Source: Hymenobacter plasmatis (GTDB lineage: Bacteria; Bacteroidota; Bacteroidia; Cytophagales; Hymenobacteraceae). From it: a stretch of 64,000 bases of DNA. Made by a program: the position numbers and the translations under genes. The notes beneath the pieces are model-generated. The model was given only the letters and a program-made list of their open reading frames with translations. It had not been told where the DNA came from and searched no databases. How positions within the stretch are numbered: the first letter of the stretch is position 1; every line of letters starts with the position of its first letter. Positions 1 to 7,522 of this stretch are shown piece after piece. The stretch is taken from positions 25,881 to 89,880 of the forward strand of contig NZ_JAJFAW010000025.1 of NCBI RefSeq assembly GCF_020711255.1, written 5' to 3'.

Positions 1-361
1 TGGTATGTGGATGTTTCTTGCTTGGCTCTTTTTGCTTTAATAAAGTAGATTTTAGCTCTGAAATAGCTTGATAAGCCCCTCTAAAAAGCAAGGTGTCTGT
101 ATCCTCAAACTTTCGTTTAAGAGTGTACTGCATCGTAGGGAAAGCGAGTAGTTCTAAGTAAGCTTCTGTATAGCCTTTAGATTGAGCTATTTCTCTGGGC
201 TTATTGCTACTCCCGAGTAAAAAGGCGATGCATTCAAATACCCAACTCTTACCAGTGTCTGTAGGGCCAGTAATAATATTCAGGCCAGGTCCGAAATCAA
301 GAGAGGCTGGTGCCATATTTTCACCTGTGACAACCAATTTTGTAATTCTAAATCCCAACAT
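1..361 (-). CDS. ABC-3C system SMC-like ABC ATPase (N-terminal fragment, cut by window edge)
   Basis: The gene starts with ATG at 361 and runs off the left end, leaving about 120 residues. The N-terminus forms a beta strand followed by a Walker A loop, GPTDTGKS, at about residues 32-39. This is the layout of SMC/RecN-like ABC ATPases whose coiled coil and signature half lie further on. It begins 4 bp after the stop of the middle-component gene, so the three genes at 1-1905 look like one operon in the order effector, middle component, ATPase. In ABC-3C systems the ATPase is inferred to sense a nucleoprotein state and license the effector. The Walker A is seen here. The family assignment is inferred from operon context, because the signature and Walker B regions lie outside the window. 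Confidence 0.75.
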   Translation of the reverse strand, partial: MLGFRITKLVVTGENMAPASLDFGPGLNIITGPTDTGKSWVFECIAFLLGSSNKPREIAQSKGYTEAYLELLAFPTMQYTLKRKFEDTDTLLFRGAYQAISELKSTLLKQKEPSKKHPHT

Positions 362-365
362 CGCC

Positions 366-887
366 TTATGGAGTAATCTTGTTTCGTGCGTTGCTCATCT
401 GCTGCATTTCGCTACCCCAGACAGAGATATTCGAAAGCATTAGCTTAGACATGCTTTCTAGCGAGGTTTGACCAAACCTTTCAACCAGCCATCGTGCGCG
501 TGATTTTAGCGCTTTAGAATAGCTGGAACTTAAATGGTCAGTGAATGGAATCGTCAGGTCAGAAGCGAAATAAACGATACCTTCGCTCGAAAACTCTTTG
601 GTAACTAGCTCTTTTGCTGCAAACATCAAAAGTCCTTTTTCCAAATTTGTTTTGTGTGCAAGCCACTCTCCTGTTCGATATGGCACAGCTGCATGCAGGC
701 TCTCCGGCCCGCCTTCTATGTCAGCAGAGTGTACAAGGATATAATCTAAAAAAAGAAGCCTTTGAAGGTCTGTTTTCAGCGGTCGTAATGCGCCTAGTAT
801 ATACAGAGCCCGTAAGCCTAGCTCAAGTGGCTGATTAAATGGCCTCGGAATATTATTTGGAGGTGCTAGAGATTTGATTTGTTCCAT
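366..887 (-). CDS. ABC-three component system middle component (MC2-like)
   Basis: This 173-residue protein opens with the pattern typical of ABC-3C middle component 2: FNQPLELGLRALYIL, a hydrophobic LQRLLFLDYILVHSAD segment and SLHAAVPYRTGEWL at residues 18-75. The rest looks like a winged-helix-type all-alpha fold, with a conserved WL near the end. It has no catalytic motif and is thought to be the adaptor linking the ATPase to the effector. Its start overlaps the 3' end of the upstream nuclease gene by 35 bp, and the ATPase gene follows after 4 bp, which implies translational coupling. Recognition is from the recalled family pattern, not from a search. Confidence 0.82.
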   Translation of the reverse strand: MEQIKSLAPPNNIPRPFNQPLELGLRALYILGALRPLKTDLQRLLFLDYILVHSADIEGGPESLHAAVPYRTGEWLAHKTNLEKGLLMFAAKELVTKEFSSEGIVYFASDLTIPFTDHLSSSYSKALKSRARWLVERFGQTSLESMSKLMLSNISVWGSEMQQMSNARNKITP

Positions 888-1905
888 AGTAGCTAAAAAT
901 CCAAGATGTTATCCGACCGTTATTTGCTAAATGATGACAAATGCCAATTCTATCGTTGGCAGATACTTCATTTTGAAGCAAGCTATGGTTAATGGGTAGC
1001 AGAGATGCCGTCTGAGTGACGTTTAGTAGGCGCTCAAAAGCATTTGCGTGGCTTCGAGTATAAGTCGGCTTAATCCCAGCCTCAAACTGAGTAAGTAAAC
1101 TGTCAAAAGCAGTTTCTATATAGTTGTCTCTACTGAATTCTTTTAGGGCTTCTGCGGAATAGAAATCAATTCTGGTTTGCGCGAGATGGTCTTTGAAATG
1201 CGGAAAAGAATCCAAATCAGTCTGCGTGTATCCTGCTTTGTTACACGCATCTCCATAGGCTTCGAGTGCTAGCTTTATATAGATTGATTCTCTTGTCTCG
1301 TCAATTTCCGCAGGAGGCTGTAGAACTGGCCTCTCTTTTTCCGTTACTATACCAAAAACGTGTGCATGATACTTTGTGGTCTGGTGTTGCTTGATAAATT
1401 CCCCTGGAGGAACACTTTCGACAATGGAAAAATCGAAGGCTTCAACGTACTTTTTGAAATCGCCTGATAATATTTCTGGTATATGTTTACCAGCGCCTTT
1501 GATGCCCTTTCCCTCCCACCGTTGCAAAAGTTCTTTACGAAGTCTATGCGGAGCATCAATGAGTTCTGATAGTGATGAGCCGACACCTTTGGATGTCATA
1601 AGTACATACCTATTTGGTATGTTGATTTCTCCCGTGTAAGTGTAGTGACAAAGCTTCGCTAATTCTTCCCAAAACTCTCCCGGCGTTAACTTATCTCCAT
1701 AGTACTTACACTGATAGGTGTCATAGCGGCGATTTGGAGTGCCGGGTGGGTCTATCCAAGCCACAACATCACGTCCTTTATCATTAGCTCCCCCACGGCA
1801 TTCTACCAAATCGTATCGGCTGCGCAAGTATTCATCAGCCCACTGAAGAACAAAGGTTTCAAATTTCTTACTATCAAATGTTGACAGTCGTTCTTCAGGT
1901 GTCAT
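853..1905 (-). CDS. ABC-3C effector: Mrr-like restriction endonuclease domain plus C-terminal ABC-3C domain
   Basis: From the ATG at 1905 the protein has 350 residues. Residues 1-130 carry a PD-(D/E)xK nuclease of the Mrr type: an N-terminal helix with FETFVLQWADEYL, then VECRGG, GRDVVA supplying the acidic metal ligand, and QCKYY supplying the Q-x-K half. The remaining 220 residues are probably the C-terminal domain that docks to the middle component. An in-frame ATG at 2019 adds 38 residues of low-complexity sequence. The 1905 start is preferred because GGAG sits about 6 nt upstream and the nuclease fold begins directly after it. The product probably cleaves DNA when the ABC partner is triggered. 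GC content is visibly lower than in the rest of the window, suggesting transfer. Confidence 0.78.
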   Translation of the reverse strand: MTPEERLSTFDSKKFETFVLQWADEYLRSRYDLVECRGGANDKGRDVVAWIDPPGTPNRRYDTYQCKYYGDKLTPGEFWEELAKLCHYTYTGEINIPNRYVLMTSKGVGSSLSELIDAPHRLRKELLQRWEGKGIKGAGKHIPEILSGDFKKYVEAFDFSIVESVPPGEFIKQHQTTKYHAHVFGIVTEKERPVLQPPAEIDETRESIYIKLALEAYGDACNKAGYTQTDLDSFPHFKDHLAQTRIDFYSAEALKEFSRDNYIETAFDSLLTQFEAGIKPTYTRSHANAFERLLNVTQTASLLPINHSLLQNEVSANDRIGICHHLANNGRITSWIFSYYGTNQISSTSK

Positions 1906-2411
1906 GAAATCTCCGATTGCAGCGCTGCCCAACAACCGAGTTCTATTGCCATTAGGCCAAGCCTGTGGTTGGGGAAGTACTGTTAGCGACGACATCAGAG
2001 GTATTGTAAGCTGGGCCAACGGATTGATTGATTAAGGATTTGTACAGCTAGCTAAAACGATAAGCTCATTGATTGATGGCTCCGTCCTACGAGTAGATGA
2101 GCAGGCGGTGAGCATTTAGCTCGGCCTAGTCACTACTTCCTCGCAGCAGCACCAGCATCTCCTCTTTGGCCGCCACCAGTGTCTGTCGCAAGGTAACTCC
2201 CGCGTGCGCGCCTCGCAGCCGGCCCGGCACGGGCGCAGCCGCTGCACCGGCTTCAGGTGCACGGTTTGGGTGTTACCCGGGCCCGTTTGATGGACAAGGC
2301 CGGGTTAAGATGTTCGGCGAGCGGATACGCATTGAATTTCGGCGCAAACCCGGCGCACCTAGCCAAAAGTAGCGGAAAGCACGACAATTCTAACATGTCA
2401 TGGGCACGCCA
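1906..2411. other. Intergenic stretch without a supported gene
   Basis: Between the ABC-3C operon and the integrase remnant no reading frame has a recognisable domain. The only open frame of note (2166-2372, plus) encodes Arg/Pro/Ala-rich sequence typical of a random frame in GC-rich DNA. Any promoter of the ABC-3C operon should lie near 1906-2100, but no good Bacteroidetes promoter motif was found there. Confidence 0.5.
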
Positions 2412-2600
2412 TTAGAAACCCAACGCCTTCGCGGAGTTGTGTTCGCGTGCGTTGTCGAGGCGGGCGTGACGGCGAATCACAGCGCTCGTCTTGTGCTTGG
2501 TCTGGTTCAGATTTTATGCTGTCATCCGCGCCACTCGGTTTGGCCGTGGTAACGAAAAGAGGCACGAAAGGCGGAGTTGTATAGCCGGAGCCCAGCCCGT
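2412..2600 (-). pseudogene. Decayed 3' end of a second tyrosine recombinase gene
   Basis: Read on the minus strand this segment matches the last 60 or so codons of the intact recombinase at 2801-3805. It ends RLDNAREHNSAKALGF-stop, where the intact gene ends RLDNVQQHNAAKELGL-stop. Upstream it retains TKHKTSAVIRRHARLD-like sequence, in which the catalytic Tyr of the RRYTRLD motif has become His. A one-base insertion just after the GADDS codons shifts the frame. Further upstream the similarity fades. It is a fragment left by an earlier recombinase copy, not an expressed gene. Confidence 0.85.
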
Positions 2601-2800
2601 ATTAAACCACAACCACTTGACATGATTGATAATCTAGCCCTTGCTGGATAGCCCAACCCCAGCAAACATGCTTCTATGCCTTCTCATCATGTCGGCTCAG
2701 GATGGACACCTTCGAGGTTGTAGAACATGCTAACCATGTTTACTGGGGTAGGGGAGCAGAACTGCGATTTTACATGTTGTAAACGAGCGTTTATAGGCTG

Positions 2801-3805
2801 TTATAATCCTAATTCTTTAGCGGCATTGTGTTGCTGCACGTTGTCCAAACGAGTGTAGCGGCGAATCATCGCACTAGTCTTATGCTTGGTCTGATTCATG
2901 ATTTTGCTGTCATCGGCCCCGTTGAGCTTGGCCACCGTGACAAAGGAAGCCCGCAATGAGTGAGCTGTATAACCCGGCCCTAGGTAGCGCTGCACCAACG
3001 TATTGATGGTCTGGTCCGACAGGCGGTTCGTGGTGAGTCGGTTGCCCTTGCGCAACATCACGAATACGGGACCTTCACTGCGTTCCAGTTGCTCCAGCCA
3101 AGCTTTTAAGGAGCGAATAGGGCAGACGGCTGGCTCAGGGGAGTAGAAAATGGCCTTTTCCTCGTAGTCACCCAGCTGGTTAGTTTTGCTCTTGCCTAGC
3201 GACACGACGAGGCACTCTTCGGTAAAGCGCAAGTCCTGCACATTGAGCGCCGTCAGCTCGGAGCGGCGAAATGCCCCCGTAAACCCGAGCAGCAGAATGG
3301 CCCGGTCTCGCAGCCCGGTCAGTGTCTTCACATCCAGGCTGCGAACCAGTTGTTTGAGCTGCACCAGCGAAAACGCCGGTGCCTGCTTTTGTCGCACGCC
3401 GTGCACCCGGCGCACGCCGTCCATGAAAATCTTAAACTGCTTGTCATCCGTCGGCGAGTCAACGCCCCGGACGGCGTGGGCCTTGCTGATGGCCGCGCAG
3501 TGCTGTTCCAGGGTGCCGACCTTTTTGCCCGTTTCGGCCAGGTGGGTACAAAAGCCAACCAGGGCATCGACGGGTGCTGGCAATGCTAAGAAGCCATGTT
3601 CGGTGCACCAGGCACTGAAGCGCTTCAGGTGGGCCGCGTAGGACCGGGCCGTGTTGGGCGCGCCGGTCAGTCCGGCCTCGACGTAGCGGGCGGCCGCGCC
3701 GGTGTGGTGCGCCAACCCGTGACCCACGGGATTCACAGTGAGTGCGACGTCGTTTTCCATGCAGTCTATATATAAGGTATACTTGCCCGGTTTTGGGTTG
3801 GGCAA
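2801..3805 (-). CDS. Tyrosine recombinase / site-specific integrase
   Basis: The 334-residue protein has the two-domain layout of XerC/D-like recombinases. The SAM-like core-binding domain spans about residues 35-115 and the catalytic domain about 140-330. The catalytic residues are visible: Arg180 in AFRRSEL, a Lys near 205-207 in the beta hairpin, His282 and Arg285 in HSLR, His308 in TKHKTS, and the nucleophile Tyr317 in RRYTRLDN. An ATG at 3760 (residue 16) is a plausible alternative start. The gene stands alone, beside a decayed second copy and next to defence-type genes, which fits a role in mobilising this island. A perfect 12-bp inverted repeat lies 12 bp upstream of the start. Confidence 0.93.
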   Translation of the reverse strand: MPNPKPGKYTLYIDCMENDVALTVNPVGHGLAHHTGAAARYVEAGLTGAPNTARSYAAHLKRFSAWCTEHGFLALPAPVDALVGFCTHLAETGKKVGTLEQHCAAISKAHAVRGVDSPTDDKQFKIFMDGVRRVHGVRQKQAPAFSLVQLKQLVRSLDVKTLTGLRDRAILLLGFTGAFRRSELTALNVQDLRFTEECLVVSLGKSKTNQLGDYEEKAIFYSPEPAVCPIRSLKAWLEQLERSEGPVFVMLRKGNRLTTNRLSDQTINTLVQRYLGPGYTAHSLRASFVTVAKLNGADDSKIMNQTKHKTSAMIRRYTRLDNVQQHNAAKELGL

Positions 3806-3817
3806 GCAAGATAGTAG

Positions 3818-3852
3818 ATAGGTAGCGATAAAACTTACTAATCGCTACCTAT
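3818..3852. repeat. Perfect 12-bp inverted repeat upstream of the recombinase gene
   Basis: The arms ATAGGTAGCGAT (3818-3829) and ATCGCTACCTAT (3841-3852) are exact reverse complements around an 11-nt spacer. The site lies between the recombinase start and the divergent HEPN-like gene. The arm length resembles recombinase core-site half-arms, but the spacer is longer than the usual 6-8 bp. It could instead be an operator. No T-tract follows it, so a terminator is unlikely. Confidence 0.7.
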
Positions 3853-3984
3853 AATTTGAAGAAAATGGCCCCCTTAACAAATGACCGAAACAAGGTGCTT
3901 ACGGGAGGATGAACCTTCGCAATAGTCCTAGCGCGTTTTATTAGCTATTTGCAGGAAAATCTTAGAGAACAAACTTTCGAAAAA

Positions 3985-4917
3985 ATGGACTTGAACTTAC
4001 TGACTATAGCTCAGCGGGCCACCCTGAGCTTAACTATTACCAACTCTTTCACAAATGCCTTGTCTAAGATTTCACAAATTGAAGCGCTAGCAGATAAGAT
4101 TGATGGGTCCGCAGAGTTTACAACTGATGAGAAGGCTCAAAATCGCAATTTTTCTATAATTGGGTTGACTAGCATTTCAGAGCACTTGCTAAATGAAATA
4201 TTATACCGTGTCCTAATTTCTTATCCCAAGAAGTTGGGTAGCAAGCAATTCGCTGTTGATGAATTGCTGGACGAAGGCTCGATTTTGGAGTTGTTCTACA
4301 AAAAAGCTAACCAAAAAGTGTTGGATTTAGCATATGGCAAGTTTGAACGGTTTGTTAGACAATTTTCAGAAACGGTGGAACTAACGGCCCCCTTGAGCCA
4401 TGAGATTATAGGGAATGTCAATGAAGTGAAGTGTACTAGAGACTGTATCATCCACTCTGATGGCAAAGCCAACGACCAATATTTTGGAAAGGCCGGTCAG
4501 CAGGCACGGGTGTCCAGAAACGGCGAAAAGCTGGATACCACTCTTGCATATTTTCACTCCTCAGTAGCAACGTTTACTCGTTTCATCACCGACATAAGAG
4601 ATGCGTTGCCTAGCAAATATGCTGATTCAACTAAAAGCTATGTTTTCAAACAAATGTGGGAGGCGACTTGCCTGAATCGACGGGTTAAGTTTGACCAAGC
4701 GTGGACAATCATTGACGGTTCGATGGTTCGGCCTGTGAAACTCGATAACGATTTTGGCTTTTCAAGCTCCGAGTTGGTCATGCATGACCTCTTTAGGCAT
4801 ATGTATAGTTATGATAGATTCCCTGTTGACTTCCCTCTTCTTTTCAAAAAATGGAAGCCTCAGTCAAACGAGCACCAGATTGCCATTTCATGGTTGGATA
4901 ATCAATTCTACTTCTAG
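3985..4917 (+). CDS. HEPN-like domain protein, possible defence RNase
   Basis: From ATG 3985 the protein has 310 residues; an upstream TTG at 3949 would add 12. It is predicted to be mostly helical. Around residues 155-175 it contains CTRDCIIHSDG, which fits the HEPN-superfamily R-x4-H motif followed by a polar turn. In many HEPN proteins that Arg and His are the RNase active site. No nucleotidyltransferase (MNT) or other antitoxin gene lies beside it. The gene is clearly more AT-rich than the rest of the window and sits between the recombinase and the transfer region, as expected for island cargo. The HEPN call rests on this one motif and overall helicity. Confidence 0.55.
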   Translation: MDLNLLTIAQRATLSLTITNSFTNALSKISQIEALADKIDGSAEFTTDEKAQNRNFSIIGLTSISEHLLNEILYRVLISYPKKLGSKQFAVDELLDEGSILELFYKKANQKVLDLAYGKFERFVRQFSETVELTAPLSHEIIGNVNEVKCTRDCIIHSDGKANDQYFGKAGQQARVSRNGEKLDTTLAYFHSSVATFTRFITDIRDALPSKYADSTKSYVFKQMWEATCLNRRVKFDQAWTIIDGSMVRPVKLDNDFGFSSSELVMHDLFRHMYSYDRFPVDFPLLFKKWKPQSNEHQIAISWLDNQFYF

Positions 4918-5282
4918 GTTGATTTAACGTAGGGCAAGCTATTGTCAGAGTTCAACAACTGCTTGTTTTGACCGTATTGGCTAGCTTTGCCTGCCAAACT
5001 GATAGCCGAGTATGCTAGCCCAGAAATCCTACGCTTTGCATAGCTGCCCCTCGTCAGCGGTTCACTCTGCGAACTGGCTGCGCTGGGCTCACCAGCAGCC
5101 GCTGCCCATCCAGCAGCGGCCCGCCCTGTTTGTCGGCTCTCTCGGGTAACGCTCCCTACTTTCTGAAATCGGTACTCTGCTGGACCTTTAAGCGGCCGGC
5201 GGTACTGATAAGCTGATTCCTGCCCGGCCGCGTGCTGCGGCTGCAGGCGGGGCGTTTCCCATCCTTTTCGTTGACATTTTCT
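4918..5282. other. Intergenic stretch without a supported gene
   Basis: No supported gene lies here. An open frame on the minus strand (4914-5357) encodes Arg/Ala/Gln-rich sequence with no domain-like pattern and overlaps the end of the HEPN gene. No tRNA or clear terminator was seen. The segment marks the change from the lower-GC island to the GC-rich transfer region. Confidence 0.45.
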
Positions 5283-5543
5283 ATGGCCGCGAGTCCTTAT
5301 AGCCGCTTTTCCAGCATTTGCCCTACCGTGCAGAAGCTGGTCATTCGGCTCATACAAGAAGAATTCACCCCCTTACTATCTCTTTCCGCTGACGTTTCCG
5401 AGGCTGCCTGGGCCCGCGCCGTGGCGCTGGCCGACCCTACTTTCCTGTACTGCACCGCCGCCGAACCTGCCATTCGCATCTGCCCGGAGTCCTACCAGCA
5501 GCTGCAGGCATTGCTGCAACGCGAGCTGACCAGGGCGGAGTAG
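5283..5543 (+). CDS. Small hypothetical protein
   Basis: The open frame encodes 86 residues from ATG 5283; an upstream in-frame ATG at 5232 would add 17. The sequence has normal amphipathic helix-like composition, with segments such as VQKLVIRLIQEEF and YQQLQALLQRELT. It has no signal peptide, membrane segment or known motif. It runs convergently toward the transfer operon and ends just before a strong hairpin at 5563-5593. I do not recognise the family. Its codon use resembles the neighbouring GC-rich genes, which favours a real gene. Confidence 0.5.
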   Translation: MAASPYSRFSSICPTVQKLVIRLIQEEFTPLLSLSADVSEAAWARAVALADPTFLYCTAAEPAIRICPESYQQLQALLQRELTRAE

Positions 5544-5562
5544 AATGCCCCATCCCATAAGA

Positions 5563-5593
5563 AAAGCCCGGCCAGGAATCTGGTCGGGCTTTC
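5563..5593. terminator. Bidirectional intrinsic terminator
   Basis: The arms AAAGCCCGGCCAG and CTGGTCGGGCTTT pair (one G-T) around a GAAT loop. The A-tract on one side and T-tract on the other let it stop both the plus-strand small gene ending at 5543 and the minus-strand transfer operon ending at 5649. Confidence 0.85.
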
Positions 5594-5648
5594 TCTTTGG
5601 TGCAGGTAAGGCTTAGGGTGAACACTGAGCTGCGTACAGCTTTCTTCC

Positions 5649-6038
5649 CTACTGCCCAAGCACGTACACCGGCACGGCCTGGGCATCGGTGCCGCGACCG
5701 GTTTCCTTCTTCACTTCCCGGCCGTCGAGCAGGATGGCGGCCGTGATTTCCGACGCGGCTGTGCCCCCGTCGAGGCTGGCCAGCAGGCTGAGGTGGTCTC
5801 CCTGCTTCATCGTGCGCTTGAAGCGGTAAGTGGCCGGCAGCGGGACATTATTGAGCGTAGTCGTGCCGCCGCTTTCGTTATCGTAGCTGAGGTAGTCGGA
5901 TAGCGGGGCGGTGGGGGAAGAAATGCGATACTCCACCTGGTATTCCTTGGGGCCGGCGGGCGTCGCGTCGTCTTTGGAGCAGCTGGCTACGGTAGTCAGG
6001 GTCAGGCCGCTCAGCAGCAGATAAGTCAGTCGTTTCAT
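5649..6038 (-). CDS. Lipoprotein with MmpS-like beta-sandwich domain, last gene of the transfer operon
   Basis: The 129-residue protein begins with a lipoprotein signal peptide; the lipobox VASC places the lipidated Cys at residue 20. The mature part has a repeating beta pattern (YQVEYRISSP, LSYDNESGGTTTL, LPATYRFKRTMKQGDHLSL, ITAAILLDGREV). This resembles the MmpS-like immunoglobulin-type fold found in small exported accessory proteins. It is the distal gene of the minus-strand transfer operon, 17 bp after the TraO-like gene. A role at the outer membrane in stabilising the transfer apparatus is inferred from position only. Confidence 0.6.
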   Translation of the reverse strand: MKRLTYLLLSGLTLTTVASCSKDDATPAGPKEYQVEYRISSPTAPLSDYLSYDNESGGTTTLNNVPLPATYRFKRTMKQGDHLSLLASLDGGTAASEITAAILLDGREVKKETGRGTDAQAVPVYVLGQ

Positions 6039-6055
6039 AGGTCAGAAAAGCAGGG

Positions 6056-6595
6056 TTAGCGAAAGTGATATCGCAGGCCAGCGCTGGCGTAGCCCGGCCA
6101 TTGGTCGATAAGCGGGTTGTTGAACAAGTAGCCTTTGGTGGCGGTGGCTACCAGCGAAAGCCGGTTGCCCAGGAAGCAGTCGACTTCCGCCCCGGCCTGC
6201 GGGCCGTAGGTAAAGCGCTGCGGCGCCTTGGCGTCGGCAGCCAATTCGGCGGTTCCGTTCTCCCCGGTGCGCTCATAGCCGGCGCCGGCACCCAGCAGCA
6301 GGTGCACGTAGGCTATTTCGCCCAGTCGGAAAAGCTGCGGGGCGAGCAGCACCCGGCCCACGTAGCTGGAGTATTCGCCGCGGCCGTTCAGGGTGCCGGA
6401 TTCGCGCAGCCCGCTGACGTGCAGAGCCAGGCGGTTAGTGAGCATGCTGGTGTAGCTCAGCTCGTAGAAGTTGCCCTTCTCGGAGCGGCCCAGGTGGGCG
6501 CCCCAGCTGGAAATGTGTTGGACGTGGCGCTGGGCGGAGGCCGGCACGGCGCCGGCCCCCGCCAGCAGCAGGGCCACTAGCAATAGGTTCTTCAT
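6056..6595 (-). CDS. traO: Conjugative transfer protein TraO-like, outer-membrane beta-barrel
   Basis: The 179-residue protein has a signal peptide cleaved after ASAQ near residue 21. Alternating strands follow, ending in the aromatic C-terminus GLRYHFR, a typical outer-membrane barrel signature. Its size and place near the end of a Bacteroidetes tra operon match the TraO family of CTnDOT-type elements. It may form or support the outer-membrane part of the channel. It follows the TraI-like gene after 6 bp. Confidence 0.7.
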   Translation of the reverse strand: MKNLLLVALLLAGAGAVPASAQRHVQHISSWGAHLGRSEKGNFYELSYTSMLTNRLALHVSGLRESGTLNGRGEYSSYVGRVLLAPQLFRLGEIAYVHLLLGAGAGYERTGENGTAELAADAKAPQRFTYGPQAGAEVDCFLGNRLSLVATATKGYLFNNPLIDQWPGYASAGLRYHFR

Positions 6596-6601
6596 AAGGG
6601 G

Positions 6602-7492
6602 TTAGTTGCGGGGACGGGCCCGGTCCGCTTTGATAAGGGCGTTTTGCACCAGGATGTCGGAATAGACCATTTCAGCCGCCTGCCGCGAGGGGCCGGGCTG
6701 GGAGGCTTCGGCCAGCAGCCGGTCGGCTTCCTGGCGCAGCTGCATGGCTTTAATCATGTTGTCGTTCGAGGTATTCAGGGCCACAATCCGCTCGCCTTCG
6801 GTCATGGCGTAGCGGCCGGGGTTCTTCAGCGTGGCATTCATCTCGATGCTCTGCTGGGTCATCTCGTCGGCAATCTTGTAGTAGCCGAAAGCGGTGGCAA
6901 TCTTCTTTTTCTGCATCATCTCCTCGTAGGCAAACGTGGAGACGGCCGCTTCTTCCCGCTTCTGCTGGTACTGCTGGGAGCTCATGCGGTTGTTGCCCGC
7001 CGTGGCGCCCGAGCCGAAGCGGGAAAACACGTCGTACACCGTGTTCAAATCCTGCTGGGGGTTGCCCATCTGCAGGGCCTGGCGCAGGCGCTCGGCCTTC
7101 TGAAACACGGGCATGTACTGGTTGCTCTGCCCCCGGCCCGACATGGCCAGGGCACGGGCAAACAGCTCCTGCGGGTTGGAGAGGCGCAGGTCCTGAACGC
7201 TCTGCACCTTGCGCAGGTCGGCCTGCACCTGGCGCTGCAGCTGGAGGGTCTCATCGGTGATGTTCTTGACCTCCCCGGTAATGTCCTTGGTGACGCCCGC
7301 AATCTGCCTGGCATCCTTGATGACCTGGTAGTTTTTGACTGTTTCGGTCCACTGCGCGAGGCGCTTGGCAAACTCCCCAATCTGCACGCCCATGTGCAGC
7401 GGGTCATTCACCACCATCTGGGCCTTTGACTCAGCAGCGGTAGCCAGCGTCAGGGCCAGAGCCACGAGGGCCGGCAAAAGCATCTTTTTCAT
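6602..7492 (-). CDS. Conjugal transfer protein TraI-like (periplasmic, coiled coil)
   Basis: The 296-residue protein has a signal peptide (about residues 1-24, ending SKAQ). The rest is long amphipathic helices rich in Gln, Glu and Ala, such as WTETVKNYQVIKDARQI and ETLQLQRQVQADLRKVQSV. This is the pattern of Bacteroidetes TraI (DUF4141) and distantly of VirB5/TrbJ minor-pilus proteins. It probably acts in the periplasm in pilus assembly. In CTnDOT traI lies upstream of traJ, whereas here it lies after traM, so the operon is rearranged. Confidence 0.65.
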   Translation of the reverse strand: MKKMLLPALVALALTLATAAESKAQMVVNDPLHMGVQIGEFAKRLAQWTETVKNYQVIKDARQIAGVTKDITGEVKNITDETLQLQRQVQADLRKVQSVQDLRLSNPQELFARALAMSGRGQSNQYMPVFQKAERLRQALQMGNPQQDLNTVYDVFSRFGSGATAGNNRMSSQQYQQKREEAAVSTFAYEEMMQKKKIATAFGYYKIADEMTQQSIEMNATLKNPGRYAMTEGERIVALNTSNDNMIKAMQLRQEADRLLAEASQPGPSRQAAEMVYSDILVQNALIKADRARPRN

Positions 7493-7522
7493 CGTCTTAT
7501 CCGGTTAGGTGAAAGGAAAGGA

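Noticed and set aside
2166..2372. Plus-strand open frame of 68 codons
   Set aside because: Pro/Arg/Ala/Gly-rich sequence typical of a random frame in GC-rich DNA; no neighbour or motif supports it.
3949..3984. TTG start extending the HEPN-like protein by 12 residues
   Set aside because: An ATG at 3985 gives a normal start; the extension has no conserved feature.
4914..5357. Minus-strand open frame of 147 codons
   Set aside because: Arg/Ala/Gln/Ser-rich composition with no domain-like pattern; it overlaps the end of the HEPN-like gene and the start of the small gene at 5283.
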